DNA from: Begonia masoniana
Taxonomy: Eukaryota > Streptophyta > Magnoliopsida > Cucurbitales > Begoniaceae
Assembly: GCA_022432975.1 (NCBI GenBank)
Contig: CM039512.1
Coordinates: 7,638,858 to 7,702,857 of the forward strand
DNA length: 64,000 nucleotides
Reading direction: 5' to 3'
The position numbers and the translations under genes are program-made. Positions 34,347-45,533 of the stretch are shown piece after piece. The stretch's first letter is position 1. Each line of letters opens with the position of its first letter. Below the pieces are notes generated by a model that had not been told where the DNA came from, ran no database searches, and saw nothing but the letters and a program-made list of their open reading frames with translations.

Positions 34347-35010
34347 CAAAGGGTAGTTTGAAAAATTTGAAAGGGCATCTGTCAAATTTAACTGAAAAAT
34401 TGACGGTAGGGTTTGAATTGCAAACGTTTTATACGATAGGGTTTGATTGGGTCAAAAATAAACGTTAGGGGTCAAATGACCACTGACCACATACGTTAGG
34501 GGCTAAATTGAACTTTTCCCTATTACTTATTTGATACTTTAGTTTGATTTAATATTTTGCTATATTAACTGTTTTATTTTTGAACTTATGAGATACTGAG
34601 ATAGACATAGTATTAAGCAATTTTACTAATAATTTTAGATATTATTCGGTTTTTGGTTAACGAGGATCACCTACTCATCAATAAAAATTTATTAGAATTC
34701 TCTATTTTTGTCACATTTTTTAGAAAATTCAAAACTAGAATTATTTTGGTTTCATATGTAAAGTGTTGTACTAAAAAATTTTAGTTGAGATATTGCATAA
34801 TTCTATTTATTTTTGAGGTATATATTATATTTTATATTGTTTTAAATATTTTTTTTAATAATCTGACGAACCGGAACTGAACCGATAGTTTCGATTCAGT
34901 TCCAACTATTTTGCCAACCGGTTTTGGATCAAATCCAAAAAATCGGTTGCTTGTCGGTTTGATTTGGTTTTACTCCAAAACCAAACCGAACCGACAAATT
35001 CACAACCCTA

Positions 35011-37747
35011 AGACCGAAGAACGTTGAAAATGAGAAATGGAACAAAGTAGATAAGGATGCTATCGTCATTTTGCATCTTGCTTTAGCAGATGAAATTTTG
35101 TCAAGTGTCAGGGAAATGATAACTGTTAAATAGATCTGGGATACGCTGACAAAACTATATGAGAAGCAGTCATGATAATTTTCTTAAAAAGAAAATTATA
35201 TACTCTTTGAATGTCAGAGTTGACAATAGTGACAAACCACATTAATACTCTGAACACATTATTTTCTCAACTTAAAGCAATGGAGCACAAAATCGACTAA
35301 AATGAAAGAGCTTAACGTTTACTTCAAAGTTTGCCAGATTCATATGATCACCTCAATATAAATTTGTTCAACGGTACTATAAAGACAACATTGATGCTCA
35401 ATGATATTGCAGTTGTGGTTTTTGACTAAGAAAAAAGATGGAAGAACAATGAGCACTCTTTCGTGGAGGCTTTATCAGTAATGAGAGAGAGATCAAAGGA
35501 ACGTGGGGTTTCTAGAGCCAAGAAGTTAGAAAGATCAAAGTCGAAAAATAAAAAGAGCGTTAAGTGTTATCATTGTAGCAAGATGGGCCACATGAAAAAA
35601 GATTGTTGGAAGTTGAAGAAAGAACAAGGCACATAAGGTGCTAAAAGAGAAACGAAGAGTACGGCTTCAACTGCCTCTGAGGGTAAAGATGTCATTATAT
35701 GCGAAGATGTTGTCAACCTCATGATGAATGAACCATGTTAGGTGTGTGACTTTGGAGCATCTTATCATGTCACTTCAAATGTTTAATATTTTACATCTTC
35801 AACTAGCGGTGATTTTGGCATTGTTAAAATAGAGAACAGTCACGTTTCTAGAATAATTGAAAAATGGGACATCTGTATCTAGACCAACAAATAATGTGAG
35901 TTGGTGCTTAAAGATATCATACATGTTCCAGATATTAGACTAAATCTAATATCAGTTGGTGCTCTTGATGAGGCTCGTTAGAAGAGTAAATTTACTGGCA
36001 AAAAATGGGTGCTCAACAAAGGTTCGCTAATCATAACGAAAGGAATCAAAGAGTCTAGTTTGTATGTGACTCAAGTGACTGTGAAGGAAGAATAAGTAAA
36101 TGCTGCACAAGATGATTCGTCTATTGAGTTATGGCACAAACGGTTTGGTCACATGAGTGAAAAATGACTTCAATTGCTTGACAAAAGAGATTGTTTTCCA
36201 CATCTCAAAGATGAGCATTTGTCAAGTTGTGTACATTGTTTGGCTGAAAAACAACACAAAGTTTCACATGAGTGAAAAATGACTTCAAGTTTCTACATCA
36301 AAGAGACCAAACGTGTTAGAAGTTATTTATTCAGATGTCTGCGGTCTCCTATCAACGAAAACGTTAAGAGGTGCCCAATACATGCTGACATTTATTGATG
36401 ATCTCAAGAAAAGTTTGGGCTTATGCACTCAAGACCAAAAATGAAGTATTTAACGTTTTCAAACAGTTTCATGTTTTCATAGAGCAAGAAACTGGAAAAA
36501 AGTTAAAATGCATTCACACAGACAATAATGGCTAATATATGAGATCATTCGATGAATACTGCAAAATCTGCAAGATCAGACACGAAAGATATGTTCTAAA
36601 GACTCCTCAATGGCATTGCAGAAAGAATGAACAGAACAATCATGAAGAAGATAAGGTGTATGTTATCACATTTAAAACTTGCCAAAATATTCTGGGGAGA
36701 ATCAATGAATACTGCAGTAAGTGTTATCAACTTGTCTCCATCAGCACCTCTGAGTGGAGAAGTGCCAAACAGATTATGGACATGAAAGGACGTCTCTTAT
36801 AAACATCTAAGGGTGTTTGGATGCAAAAGATTCGTCCATATTACTAAAGATGATAGGTCTAAACTAGACAGCAAAGCTGAAGAATGCATACTCCTCGGAT
36901 ACGAAAGTGATACATTCAGATATAGGTTTTAGGATCTGATTGACAAGAATTTTCAAAAGTCGAGATGTTGTCTTTTTTGAAGATCAGATCATTGAAGACA
37001 AGAAAAAAGATATGGAAATCACTGATGAGCATCGGAGTTGATCCAGTGAAATCAACTTTTGACGAGGGAGATGCTGGCAAGTCTAATGATTAAGCAATTG
37101 ATGATGTTGACCATAGGGAAACAAAGACTTCTTCTGAACCAGTTGCAGAACCAGAGTTAAGAAAGTCAATAAGAGATCGTCGATCATTAAGAAGATACTT
37201 TGTAAACGAATGCTTTAAGGAAGTTATGGAGCATCAACAAAAGAAAAACTTGTTGGATGTGATGCGCGATGAGATGAGATCATTGTATGAGAACCATACT
37301 TATGAGTTGATTCAGTTTTCAAATGGGAGAAAAACACGCAAAAAACAAATAAGTGTACAGACTCAAAGCTGAAGACAAAAATTCACAACCAAGGTATAAG
37401 ACACGACTGGTCGTGAAAGGCTTTGACCAGAAGAAGAGGGTTGACTTTGAGGATATATTTTCACCTGTTGTGAAAATGTCATCCATACAAGTGGTACTTG
37501 GATTAGTTTCAAGTCTCAATTTTGAGATCAAACAACTCGATGTGAAAATTGTCTTCTTACATGGTGAACTATAAGAAGATATTTACATAGAACAACTAGA
37601 AGAGTTGGTTGTCAAAGGAAAAGAACATCTGATATGTAGATTGAAGAAGAGATTGTATGAATTAAAGTAACCTCCAAGGCAACGATACAAGAAGTTTGAT
37701 TCCTTTATGGGCAATCAAGGATTTTTGAAAACTTCCTCAGACCATGG
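35011..37747 (+). pseudogene. Copia gag-PR-INT-RT relic
   Basis: Continuation of the copia polyprotein: gag UBN2-type region (ILHLALADEILSSV..IWDTLTKLYEK), zinc knuckle CYHCSKMGHMKKDC (35568-35610), protease remnant (CDFGASYHVTS in place of DSGAS), LWHKRFGHMS, integrase pieces, and RT N-terminal half (KTRLVVKGFDQKKRVDFEDI, FSPVVKMSSI, LDVKIVFLHGEL) to the motif FMGNQGFLKTSSDH at the gypsy insertion. Many stops, several of the TGG to TAG/TGA or CAA to TAA type. The rest of RT resumes at 47042. Confidence 0.88.
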
Positions 37748-39251
37748 TGACATGCCTCAGGTTGCATGCAAAAAGAAATTTAGTAAAATCCCTTGCATTA
37801 TCTAATCTCTCTACTTATTACGTGTTCTCTTTTTGTAGGTGTAATGTTGTGGAAGGATTGCACTTGGAGCACAAGGAAGGAGTCACCAAATGGCCCATGG
37901 GAATTTGTCTTCCCGGCCCTCTAAATGTATAATTTTATTTTCAAACTTATTTGGCATACATTAGCCTTTTTGTATGGTTTATTATAGTTGCATCATGCAT
38001 TAGATTTTGTAGTTAGGGTTAGATGTATGTTGGTGGATTATCGGTTGAAGATTAATTCAACAAAGGAGAAATGCATCAACAAAAGGAAGCCCAAAGAAAG
38101 ACTTGGTCCAAAGAAGAACCCATATTTAAAGGTATGAAATTGCAGGTACTCATGTGGGTGGCAACATGGATTAATGACTTGGACAAAAATCAGCCATTGA
38201 TCCAAGGATGGCTCAGCCAACATCTACACCGCTCAGCTGGAGTGCGCACGGGCAAGGAAAAGCACACCGGGCAGGCGCAAACGAAGTAGCAACGCGAGGC
38301 GCGGGCAGCGGCTAGTAGGCGATTGGGCAGCAGGCCGCTGATCGCTGAGCTGGCGCAAGCTGAAGGCATTTTGGTCTGCTGGATCGCGCGCACAGGAGCG
38401 CCCTTGGACCGTCAGATGGCCCGCACCCCGGATCGCTGAGCTGGCGCACTGCTGGACTCCAGATGGCGCGCGACAACAGCTGATTGGCACGCGCGCGCGC
38501 AGATTGGCCCCCCATGGCCGCCGATCACTTCCTTGCATCCAACGGCTCTCCTCCACTCTTGCCGAACCCTAATCCACCTAGATTTCCTATAAATGCATAG
38601 CATTGGTGCATGTATTGGAACTTTTGCCCAATTTATAAAATAACCTATTTTCCTACAATTTGTGTTGGTTTGCCTTCGGGTTTCCTCGATTCTTGAATTG
38701 AGTGGAGTAGCCCTCCATTGTCAGCCTAGCCTTCGGGTTGCTAGGTTAACTCTTATCTCTTTTTCTCGCCTTCCTCCATTGGGAGTTAGGAGTTGAGGAC
38801 GAAAACCTAGGCTTACAGTGGTCATTTTCTTCCAGGAAAACGTGCACCAGAGCTTAAAACGTCAGATAGCTCTTCGGGTCCGCCAAAGGTATCAATTTTA
38901 TCTTTTCCGTTCACACATTTCACACACATTACACCCTTTATTTTCGGCCCTCACCATTCACACACTTCGCTTTTATTTTTCTTGCATTTTCTCTTCATCT
39001 CCTTCATTTCTCTCTACACGATTTTTCACACACTCCATCCACCTACTTCTTGTCATTTATCTATGCATTTTCTTCCATTTTGTTCTCTTAATATTCGGCC
39101 TCCATAATCACACACTATCACTTTCATTTATTTGCATTTTATTCTTCATTTTTATCTCTTTAGTTTCGGTTTTGTGCACTACACCTTCACCCGAGCATTT
39201 AGAATATTTTGTGGGTATTACACAGTCCCTTTTTTAAGGGCCACCGTGTCA
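37748..39251 (+). repeat. 5' LTR of the gag-PR gypsy element
   Basis: TGACATGCCTC...GGGCCACCGTGTCA, ends next to AGTGGTATCAGAG. It includes a GC-rich block (38220-38530) with repeated GAGCTGGCGC and GCGCGC tracts, and CTATAAATGCATAG (about 38588-38601) as likely promoter. Confidence 0.92.
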
Positions 39252-40310
39252 AGTGGTATCAGAGTGTAAGGTGATTCCCTTATGCGTTTTTGGTTGCATT
39301 TGAGGTTAGTCAAAATATAGCACGAAACCGGGATAGCTGCTCCTTCATTTTTGCCTAACTTTCGAATCTATTTAGTGCTAATTTTGTGTTATGCTTAACA
39401 TGATATTTGCTGCCATTTTTATTGACATTTAATAGCTTAATATATTATGGTAAAATATGTATGCATTGATGGAAAGAATCGGCCAAGGTAAGTACCAAAA
39501 TCTCCTCGGTTTGATTTGTTGTCTTCTCGGTTTTTCTTGTGATTTTAACTCGGTTTTTGCATCTACTTGGCCACGGTTTTTACTAGATTAATTTGTTATG
39601 TTCTGTATCAAAATATTTGTCAAATAACTAGAGGAAAATTCTGAATTTTGGATGCATGAAATCGGCCTAAAATAATTGCTATAAAATCGCCTTACATATG
39701 TTGCTTTTCTTCTCGGTTTTATTTCTATCTTTGCTTCGGTTTTTGCATGAATGTTACTTCGGTTTTTCTAGCACATTTTGTATGTTTTGACTAAGATTTG
39801 TATCTAAAATATATGCTAATAATTAATACAAAATCTGCTCTTATGGATGCATGTTAAAATCGGCCAAGTAACTAGTATAAATCGTTTTTACATGTCATAT
39901 TATTCTTGGTTTTTCTAGGATGTCTATGCTCGGTTTTTATGGCATTTTGTTGAATGTTTGCACTTGGATTTAGCTTAAGAATCTTCTATTACATGTTGTT
40001 AGCATTTGTGCACTATAAAGTGATTTCAAAATTTGTAGCAAAGTGGAGCTAGAAATCAGCTATATTGAATATTATACACTTATGAATATGTTGCTCTATT
40101 TAACTTGAAATTTCAGCATGTTAACTTTGATAAAACTTGTGTTCTAATTTTAGTACTTGCTGTTTTTGAAGTTAATTAATTGATATCAATATAATTTTAA
40201 GTGATTCTAGTTTAAAGTTGATAACTTGGTTGAAATTTGGTTAGAATTGTGGTAATTGCACGTTATTGAAAATTTCCCCCTCCCGAACACACATGTAACG
40301 AAGGTGAGAC
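39252..40310 (+). other. Long leader of the gypsy element with PBS
   Basis: Starts with the primer site AGTGGTATCAGAG. Non-coding. A CTCGGTTTTT-like phrase recurs about ten times between 39500 and 39940. Confidence 0.7.
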
Positions 40311-43300
40311 TAGCATGCAAGGTGGCATACAAGGTCAAATTAATGCTTTAACGGGCTTGGTTACTAATCTCACCCAACAAATCAAGGACGTTTTGTAACA
40401 CCCGGAAAATTTTGACTACGTGTCTAGATCTAAGTTAGTGATGTATGAGAGTGCTTTGTGAGGGGTTTAGAAGGTTATTAGAAGAGAAAGGTGATTAGTG
40501 GAAAGTTTGACAAGTCAAACCCATTTGTGATTGGTGGAGAGTTTGAGTGTGACTTGTCAATGTGTCAATGTGTGTTAACCAATCAAATTGTGAAGGTGAT
40601 GGGAAGAAAAAGGGGTGGTTTAGAGGTGGGTTTGGCGTTGGATTAAAGGTGAAAAGGGGAGGGTTAAATGGTAAATTGACTTGGTGAATTAAATGAAGGA
40701 ATAAAAAGAAAAGAAATGGTTTATTTTTCACTCATCTTCCTCTCCTCCATCGTGTCTCTCTCCTTTCCTCCATAGCCGACGTTTCCTCTCCTTCTTTCTT
40801 CATTTCTTCAAGTGATTGCAAGGTAAATTTACATGGGTTTTAGTTTATGTGCTATGGGATGAAGTTTGGAAGAGTTTTTAGGGTGTGTTGGGTGGTTTTA
40901 GGGAGAGTTAGAAAACCCTAGGTTAGGGATTCCGAAAATCTGAGTTGAAATGTTAGATTTCTTTCTTATTTTGATGATTTGGTTGTTGAATGACTTAGTT
41001 TAAGTCGTTGGAGTGGTTGGATTGAAGATTGGAAGTGAAAGTGCGAAAAATCGGTTTTTACCCTAAAGTGCACCGGTTCTGTTTTGGCATGTCCGACTTA
41101 GCCCTTGTGTTTGGATGGTTGATTTGAGTGATTCAATGGATAGTAGACGTGTAGAGGTTTCCGAGTTGGGTTGGCACGTCGAAATCCGTTGTAAAACGAG
41201 GGAGTTATAACCGTTTGAAGTTAGACGATCAATTTTGGGGTAAAGATCGGGTTGGGGGTTGTGTTATAGTTCTATTAGTTAGGTTAAGAATTTCCTTAGA
41301 GTTTGTAAATTTCTAAGTTGATTTCTCATTATTTTTAGGTGATCGAACGTGTGATTTTGTTGGACGGAGTGAACGAGAAAGTATCGAGCAGCAACCAGGT
41401 AAGTAGTGGATGAGTGTTTGTTGCCTTCGGGCCTACACCATAGAACGGTAGGGATTGGTTGTTTGTTTGTTATGTTTTGCTTTTGTTATGCATCGGGTGT
41501 CATGCATCATTGTTTTCTAAACTACGAAATCACGAGTTTTTGCATGTTTGAGTGGTGAGGATGATGTGAAAGAAAGATAAGAAGTGATATGCAACTTGGT
41601 CTCGAGTAGAATAGCTTCGTCGGGCAAGTGGCTCGTTGAGCACCCCACGAGGGATTCTATTCGAGATGCCCTGTTAATGTACGTAATGTGTCGTGAGTAC
41701 GAATTCCTCGACCTGTTCGTGCTTGAAGTGCACAATGAGGATTCTACGATCGATTGGGGGAGATTCGTGTTGGCCGTCCTGGACTGTGTTGGGACGTGTG
41801 CCTCCGGTCTAGCTCCGTGGATCAAGGCGTGGCCGTCCTGGACTATGTGGGGGCGTGTGCCTACTTGATTCACCTGAAAGTGAAAGATAATTGCAACCGA
41901 AATGAAAAGAAAGCAACAGAGTGCGTAGAAACTGCATGTTAGGGTTGAGTCGAGCATTTAGTGTGTTGTTGTGCATTATTTCCCTACTTGCTAAGCGTTA
42001 GGCTTATCTTTTTGTGTTCTGTGGTGTAGGTGACGAGTGTTATACAGGTGAGGTCGATGAGACCGCTCAGGATTAGGCCGCAGTCGGAGGAGTACGGAGT
42101 CCGCCGGTGCAGGCTGTTGTCGGGGCGTCTGGACCACTGTTCCTCGGGTAGTGTGGGAGGTGAACATTTTGATAGATGGTTGTTTTCGCGTTCGTAATGT
42201 TTTTGTATGTTGGAAGTAAGATAGAACAAGTGGTGAACGGTTTGTTATAAAGGTTTTAGTACCGGTTGTATAGTTTCGTGGTAAATGATTTTATTTTGTG
42301 TGTCGTTTTGGTTGAAACTATTTTGTAATGGTTGTTTGTGTTTGGGGTTTGAAATAGTATATTTTGCTGTAAATTTTCAGGTTTTGGTTTAAAGAAATTT
42401 AGGCGTTACGCCGCCCGTTTTTGTTTTAAAATAACTAACATCGGGTTAAGTTTCTATTTTTGTATTTCTCCGTTTGAAGTCGGTTTTCCAAAATTTTTAT
42501 GGGCTTTAAAGGTTTAGGTGTCGGGAAGGTATGTTTAAATTTTCGGAATTTTTGGAGGTGTTTTAGTCGTGGAAAAATGAAGGAAGAGAAGGTAAGTCAA
42601 AAGTTGGGAAAAAGTCAAGTTTTTGGGCGTTTTGGGGTCAAAAACCTGAGGAGGTGGCGAGTTGACGCCGTGGGGAGGCGAGCAATCGCCTCTGGGGCGA
42701 TTTTTGGCGAAAACGGCAGAGAAGGTGGCGAGTAATCGCCTCCGACACAGGCCAGGCGCGCAAGGGCGCGCGCTGGGCGCGCATCAGGCGCGCTCTGTGC
42801 GCGCGCCAGGGGCGCGTGGGCGCGCGCGGCGCCCAGCAGCGCCCCTCCTTGTTTTTTTTTTAAATTTTTTTTAAAACTTCATTTTTTCCAAACCATTTTA
42901 ACCCGACATTTTTCCAACGTATTTCAAAGTATTTTAGACACACTTTCCAAGAAAAATTGAGGGTTCGGAAAACCCGAAAACCGAGTCGGGAATTTTATTT
43001 AAATTACTTTTAAACGTCGTTTAAACACAGGATTTTGTTGCAACGTAACGCACCGGGCCCGGGGCGGGTTCGGGGCGCTACACGTTTCCCTTAACATAGC
43101 CCAATTTAAGGAACACATAAACCACCATCCCCGAAGAGAATCCCATGAACTAGATCCTTCACGAGAGACCTCCTCTATGATTATTCCCGAACGTCCTAGA
43201 CGTCGTACCCCTTTTCAACAACCCTTAGAGGAAGAAGAATGGGTCGATCCCTAAAGAAGGAGATCCCGTTATGATTCGGAGGATGAGGAATGAGCGAGAG

Positions 43301-44110
43301 ATGATGAAGAGCACTACCGTCCTAATCGTCGAAAGGATCATGACGACCTCTGCAATATTAAGATCACAATTTCCCTTTTCAATGGAACGTGTGACGGGCA
43401 AACATTTTTAGATTGGGTTGACAAGGTCGAGAGAGTTTTTGAATGTCATGATTACCCCGAGAGAGTAAAGATACAACTTGCCTCTCTTGAACTTACGAGC
43501 CACGTTGCACTATGGTGGTCCAACCTCAAAGCCCAACGAATGAGAATGCTAGGTTACCCCGTTTCAACTTGGAATTCCATGAAAGACCTAATGCACCATA
43601 GGTTCATCCCCCGACATTACAAACACGAACTCTTCCATCAACTCCACAACCTCAAGCAAAACAATCTCACGGTCGATGAGTACCTTACGGAATTCGAGAC
43701 TCTCAATATGTGATGTGCTATTGATGAGCCGGAAGAACAACTCATCGCAAGGTTTATCCGTGGATTGAACCGCCATATAGGCGACGCGGTAGAAATGTAA
43801 CAATTGGAGACCATGGATATGGTCATACAATTAGCCCTCACGGTGGAGAGGCAATTGAAAAGGAAGCGTAAGACCGACCTTCCTAATAAATTTCTCCCAA
43901 GAAATTTCAATTCCGACAAATCTACCACAAAGCAAGAAGACTAGAGGTCATTCAATCCTAATTGGCCTCCTAAAGGATCAAACACCATTCACAATCCCGC
44001 GCCCGCAAACAAAACCCAAGAAAATCAACCAAAAGGACCAAGAGCACGTGATGTTCAATGTTTCAAATGTTTAGGCAAATGACACTATGCTAATGAATGC
44101 ACTAATCGCC
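40310..44110 (+). pseudogene. Gypsy gag, split by a solo LTR
   Basis: The N-terminal piece (MQGGIQGQINALTGLVTNL, from 40319) stops at 40393 and resumes at 43083 (SLNIAQFKEHINHH). The core Retrotrans_gag domain follows (about 43360-43880): FNGTCDGQTFLDWVDKVERV, VALWWSNLK, STWNSMKDLMHHRFIP, LKQNNLTVDEYLTEFETL, EQLIARFIRGLNRHI. The CCHC knuckle CFKCLGK.HYANEC (about 44060-44100) has a stop in place of the usual Gly. Other stops (43252, 43291, 43713, 43799, 43942) make it inactive. Confidence 0.88.
40394..43082 (+). mobile_element. Solo LTR (2.7 kb) nested in gypsy gag, TSD CGTTT
   Basis: TGTAACACCCGG...GGGGCGCTACA with CGTTT on both sides (40389-40393, 43083-43087). It is related to the solo LTR at 25105 through the TGCCTTCGGGCCTACA block (41431) and the TTGCTAAGCGTTAGGCTTAT / GTGTAGGTGA block (41985-42035). 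The 3' quarter is GC-rich with many GCGCGC tracts (42740-42850) and the phrase AGAGAAGGTGGCGA..ATCGCC (42718-42742), which is shared with the Athila-like LTRs. Confidence 0.88.
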
Positions 44111-44112
44111 GT

Positions 44113-44592
44113 GTGATGGTCATTAGAGAATCCACGGGTGAATGGGAAAGTGAAGAAAACGAAGGACAATATCATAAGATCAAAGAAGAGGAAGTAGTAG
44201 AAGAGAGTGATGAAGAAGCCGATGAATGCACGGCTCAAGAAGGACCCTTACTATTGGTTATACGGCGAGCTTTAATATCCAAGAATGTGGACAAAGACTG
44301 TCAACGCGAAAATATTTTCCAAAGTCGTTGTGTAGTAAATGATAAGGTTTGTTCATTAATTATTGATGAAGGAAGTTGCATCAATGCGGCCTCCCAAGAC
44401 ATGGTCTATAAACTAGGGTTAGAAACCATTAACCACCTTACTCCCTACAAGCTTAATTGGTTGGACGATAAAAATGAACATGTAATAACTAAGCAAGTAA
44501 CCGTAGACTTCACCATAGGAAAATACAAGGATTTGGTTATTTGTGATGTTGTTCCTATGAGTGCCAGTCATATCCTATTGGGACGGCCATGA
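44113..44592 (+). pseudogene. Gypsy aspartic protease region
   Basis: 159 codons open. An acidic linker (EEEVVEESDEEADE) precedes the retropepsin domain: VNDKVCSLIIDEGSCINAAS carries the active-site position where family members have IDGGS or IDSGS, so the catalytic D-[ST]-G triplet is D-E-G here and probably inactive. Then YKLNWLDDKNEHVITKQVTV, IGKYKDLVICDVVPMSASHI and LLGRP, a conserved order of chromovirus-type proteases. A TGA replaces the usual tryptophan after LLGRP. Confidence 0.85.
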
Positions 44593-45533
44593 CATTATGA
44601 CCGTAGAGTTCATTACGATGGATTCCTCAATCGTTACACTTTTAATTTTGGAGGAAGAAAAATTAATTTACTACCTATGACGCCCGAGCAAGTGGCTCAT
44701 AATGAGGCCGCACGAAAAGAAGAAAAAATAAAGAAAAATCTTTTATTATCGAAACGCGAGTTGATAAATGAACAAGAGCCCTCTCTTATCAAGTGGCGTA
44801 CCAATCCCTTATTTGACAAAGAGATGTCATACCCATTGGAATATGCATCATTATGGCATCAAAAGAAAATGGAGTTAAGTGAGGAAAGTATTTTTGGATT
44901 AGGTAGTATGATTGTTGCTCTATACCCTTCCTCCCCGAATCCTGAGAAAATTTCCTCCCAGTCTCATCCAAATAAGAAGAAAGTAGCCTATTGCCTTGAA
45001 TTTTTATATGATCTTACTTTATTTCTTAGGCAAAGGAAAATGGACTTTACCACCTTTGTACTCAACAAATGCCCTAGTTTACAAATGGGTGGATCAATGA
45101 ACCCTTTAACCTCATCATGTGACTATCACAAATTTTATCATAGAACTAGAGAAAATTGACAATTGTGGTCTCAAGAGTAAATGGATCGTTTCTTTGGTCG
45201 GAAGAATTTATCATTTCCACCTCACTACTTGTCGGATTCGACTACTTTGGAAACTTTCACTCCATTCTTGAGCAATCGCCCTCCAAAGTGGCTTTCGAAT
45301 TCAATCATTCCATCTTCACCAAAGAAAATTTTAGTACAACCATCCAACCTCGTGCCATTTAGAGTATCATTTGGTGAGAGATTTTCAAACGAAAGAACAT
45401 ATCCTCATTGCTTTCAAACTCAAACCTATCAAGAGTATCGATCAAGCGAGTAGACGAGAAATTGTTGGAGTCATCCTTGGGAAGAAATCAACCAGTGGAT
45501 TTGAGGTCGAATCCTCAAATCACCCGGAGAGGA
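44593..45533 (+). pseudogene. Post-protease gypsy remnant without RT
   Basis: The protease tail continues (HYDRRVHYDGFLNRYTFNF), then a 160-codon frame to 45159 with MTPEQVAHNEAARKEEKIKK and no RT motif. The final part (45160-45533) has short frames. The usual RT, RNase H and integrase (about 3 kb) are absent. The purine tract at 45520-45533 primes the 3' LTR. Confidence 0.75.

Larger units (their letters stand above)
33341..34520 (-). mobile_element. Pack-MULE with captured C2-domain sequence, TSD TATTACTTA
   Basis: A 1180-base element has long terminal inverted repeats of about 165 bases (33341-33508 and 34352-34520) beginning GGGAAAAGTTCAATT. A perfect 9-bp duplication TATTACTTA flanks it (33332-33340, 34521-34529). 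Long TIRs with a 9-bp TSD define Mutator-like elements. It has no transposase; the interior is a host-gene-like C2-domain ORF on the minus strand. A (GA)n tract of about 69 bases (34277-34345) abuts the right TIR, and a matching (CT)n of about 16 lies inside the left TIR. The TIRs differ at several positions, so the insertion is not brand new. Confidence 0.93.
32108..35010 (+). mobile_element. hAT transposon relic in copia gag
   Basis: The right end, read on the minus strand, is TAGGGTTGTGAATTTGTCGG followed by TTCGGTTTGG. The left end has AATTTATTGGTTCGATTTTT, a diverged inverted counterpart. Both are in the style of hAT termini. The left limit is uncertain (32108-32124) and I see no clean 8-bp TSD; ACCGAA before 32124 and after 35010 is a partial candidate. 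A hAT dimerisation domain is encoded at 32939-33066. Most of the transposase is missing, so the copy is non-autonomous. Confidence 0.7.

Noticed and set aside
38190..38603. Several Arg/Ala-rich frames in the GC-rich LTR block
   Set aside because: They overlap in all frames and recur in the 3' LTR at 45957-46363; GC-rich LTR sequence, not genes.
41584..41957. Overlapping frames of 94-146 codons in the 2.7-kb solo LTR
   Set aside because: Located in LTR sequence with TSD; no recognisable protein features.
45490..45530. tRNA gene suggested by GGTCGAATCCTC
   Set aside because: No cloverleaf can be drawn around it; it is the sequence just before the PPT of the gypsy element.
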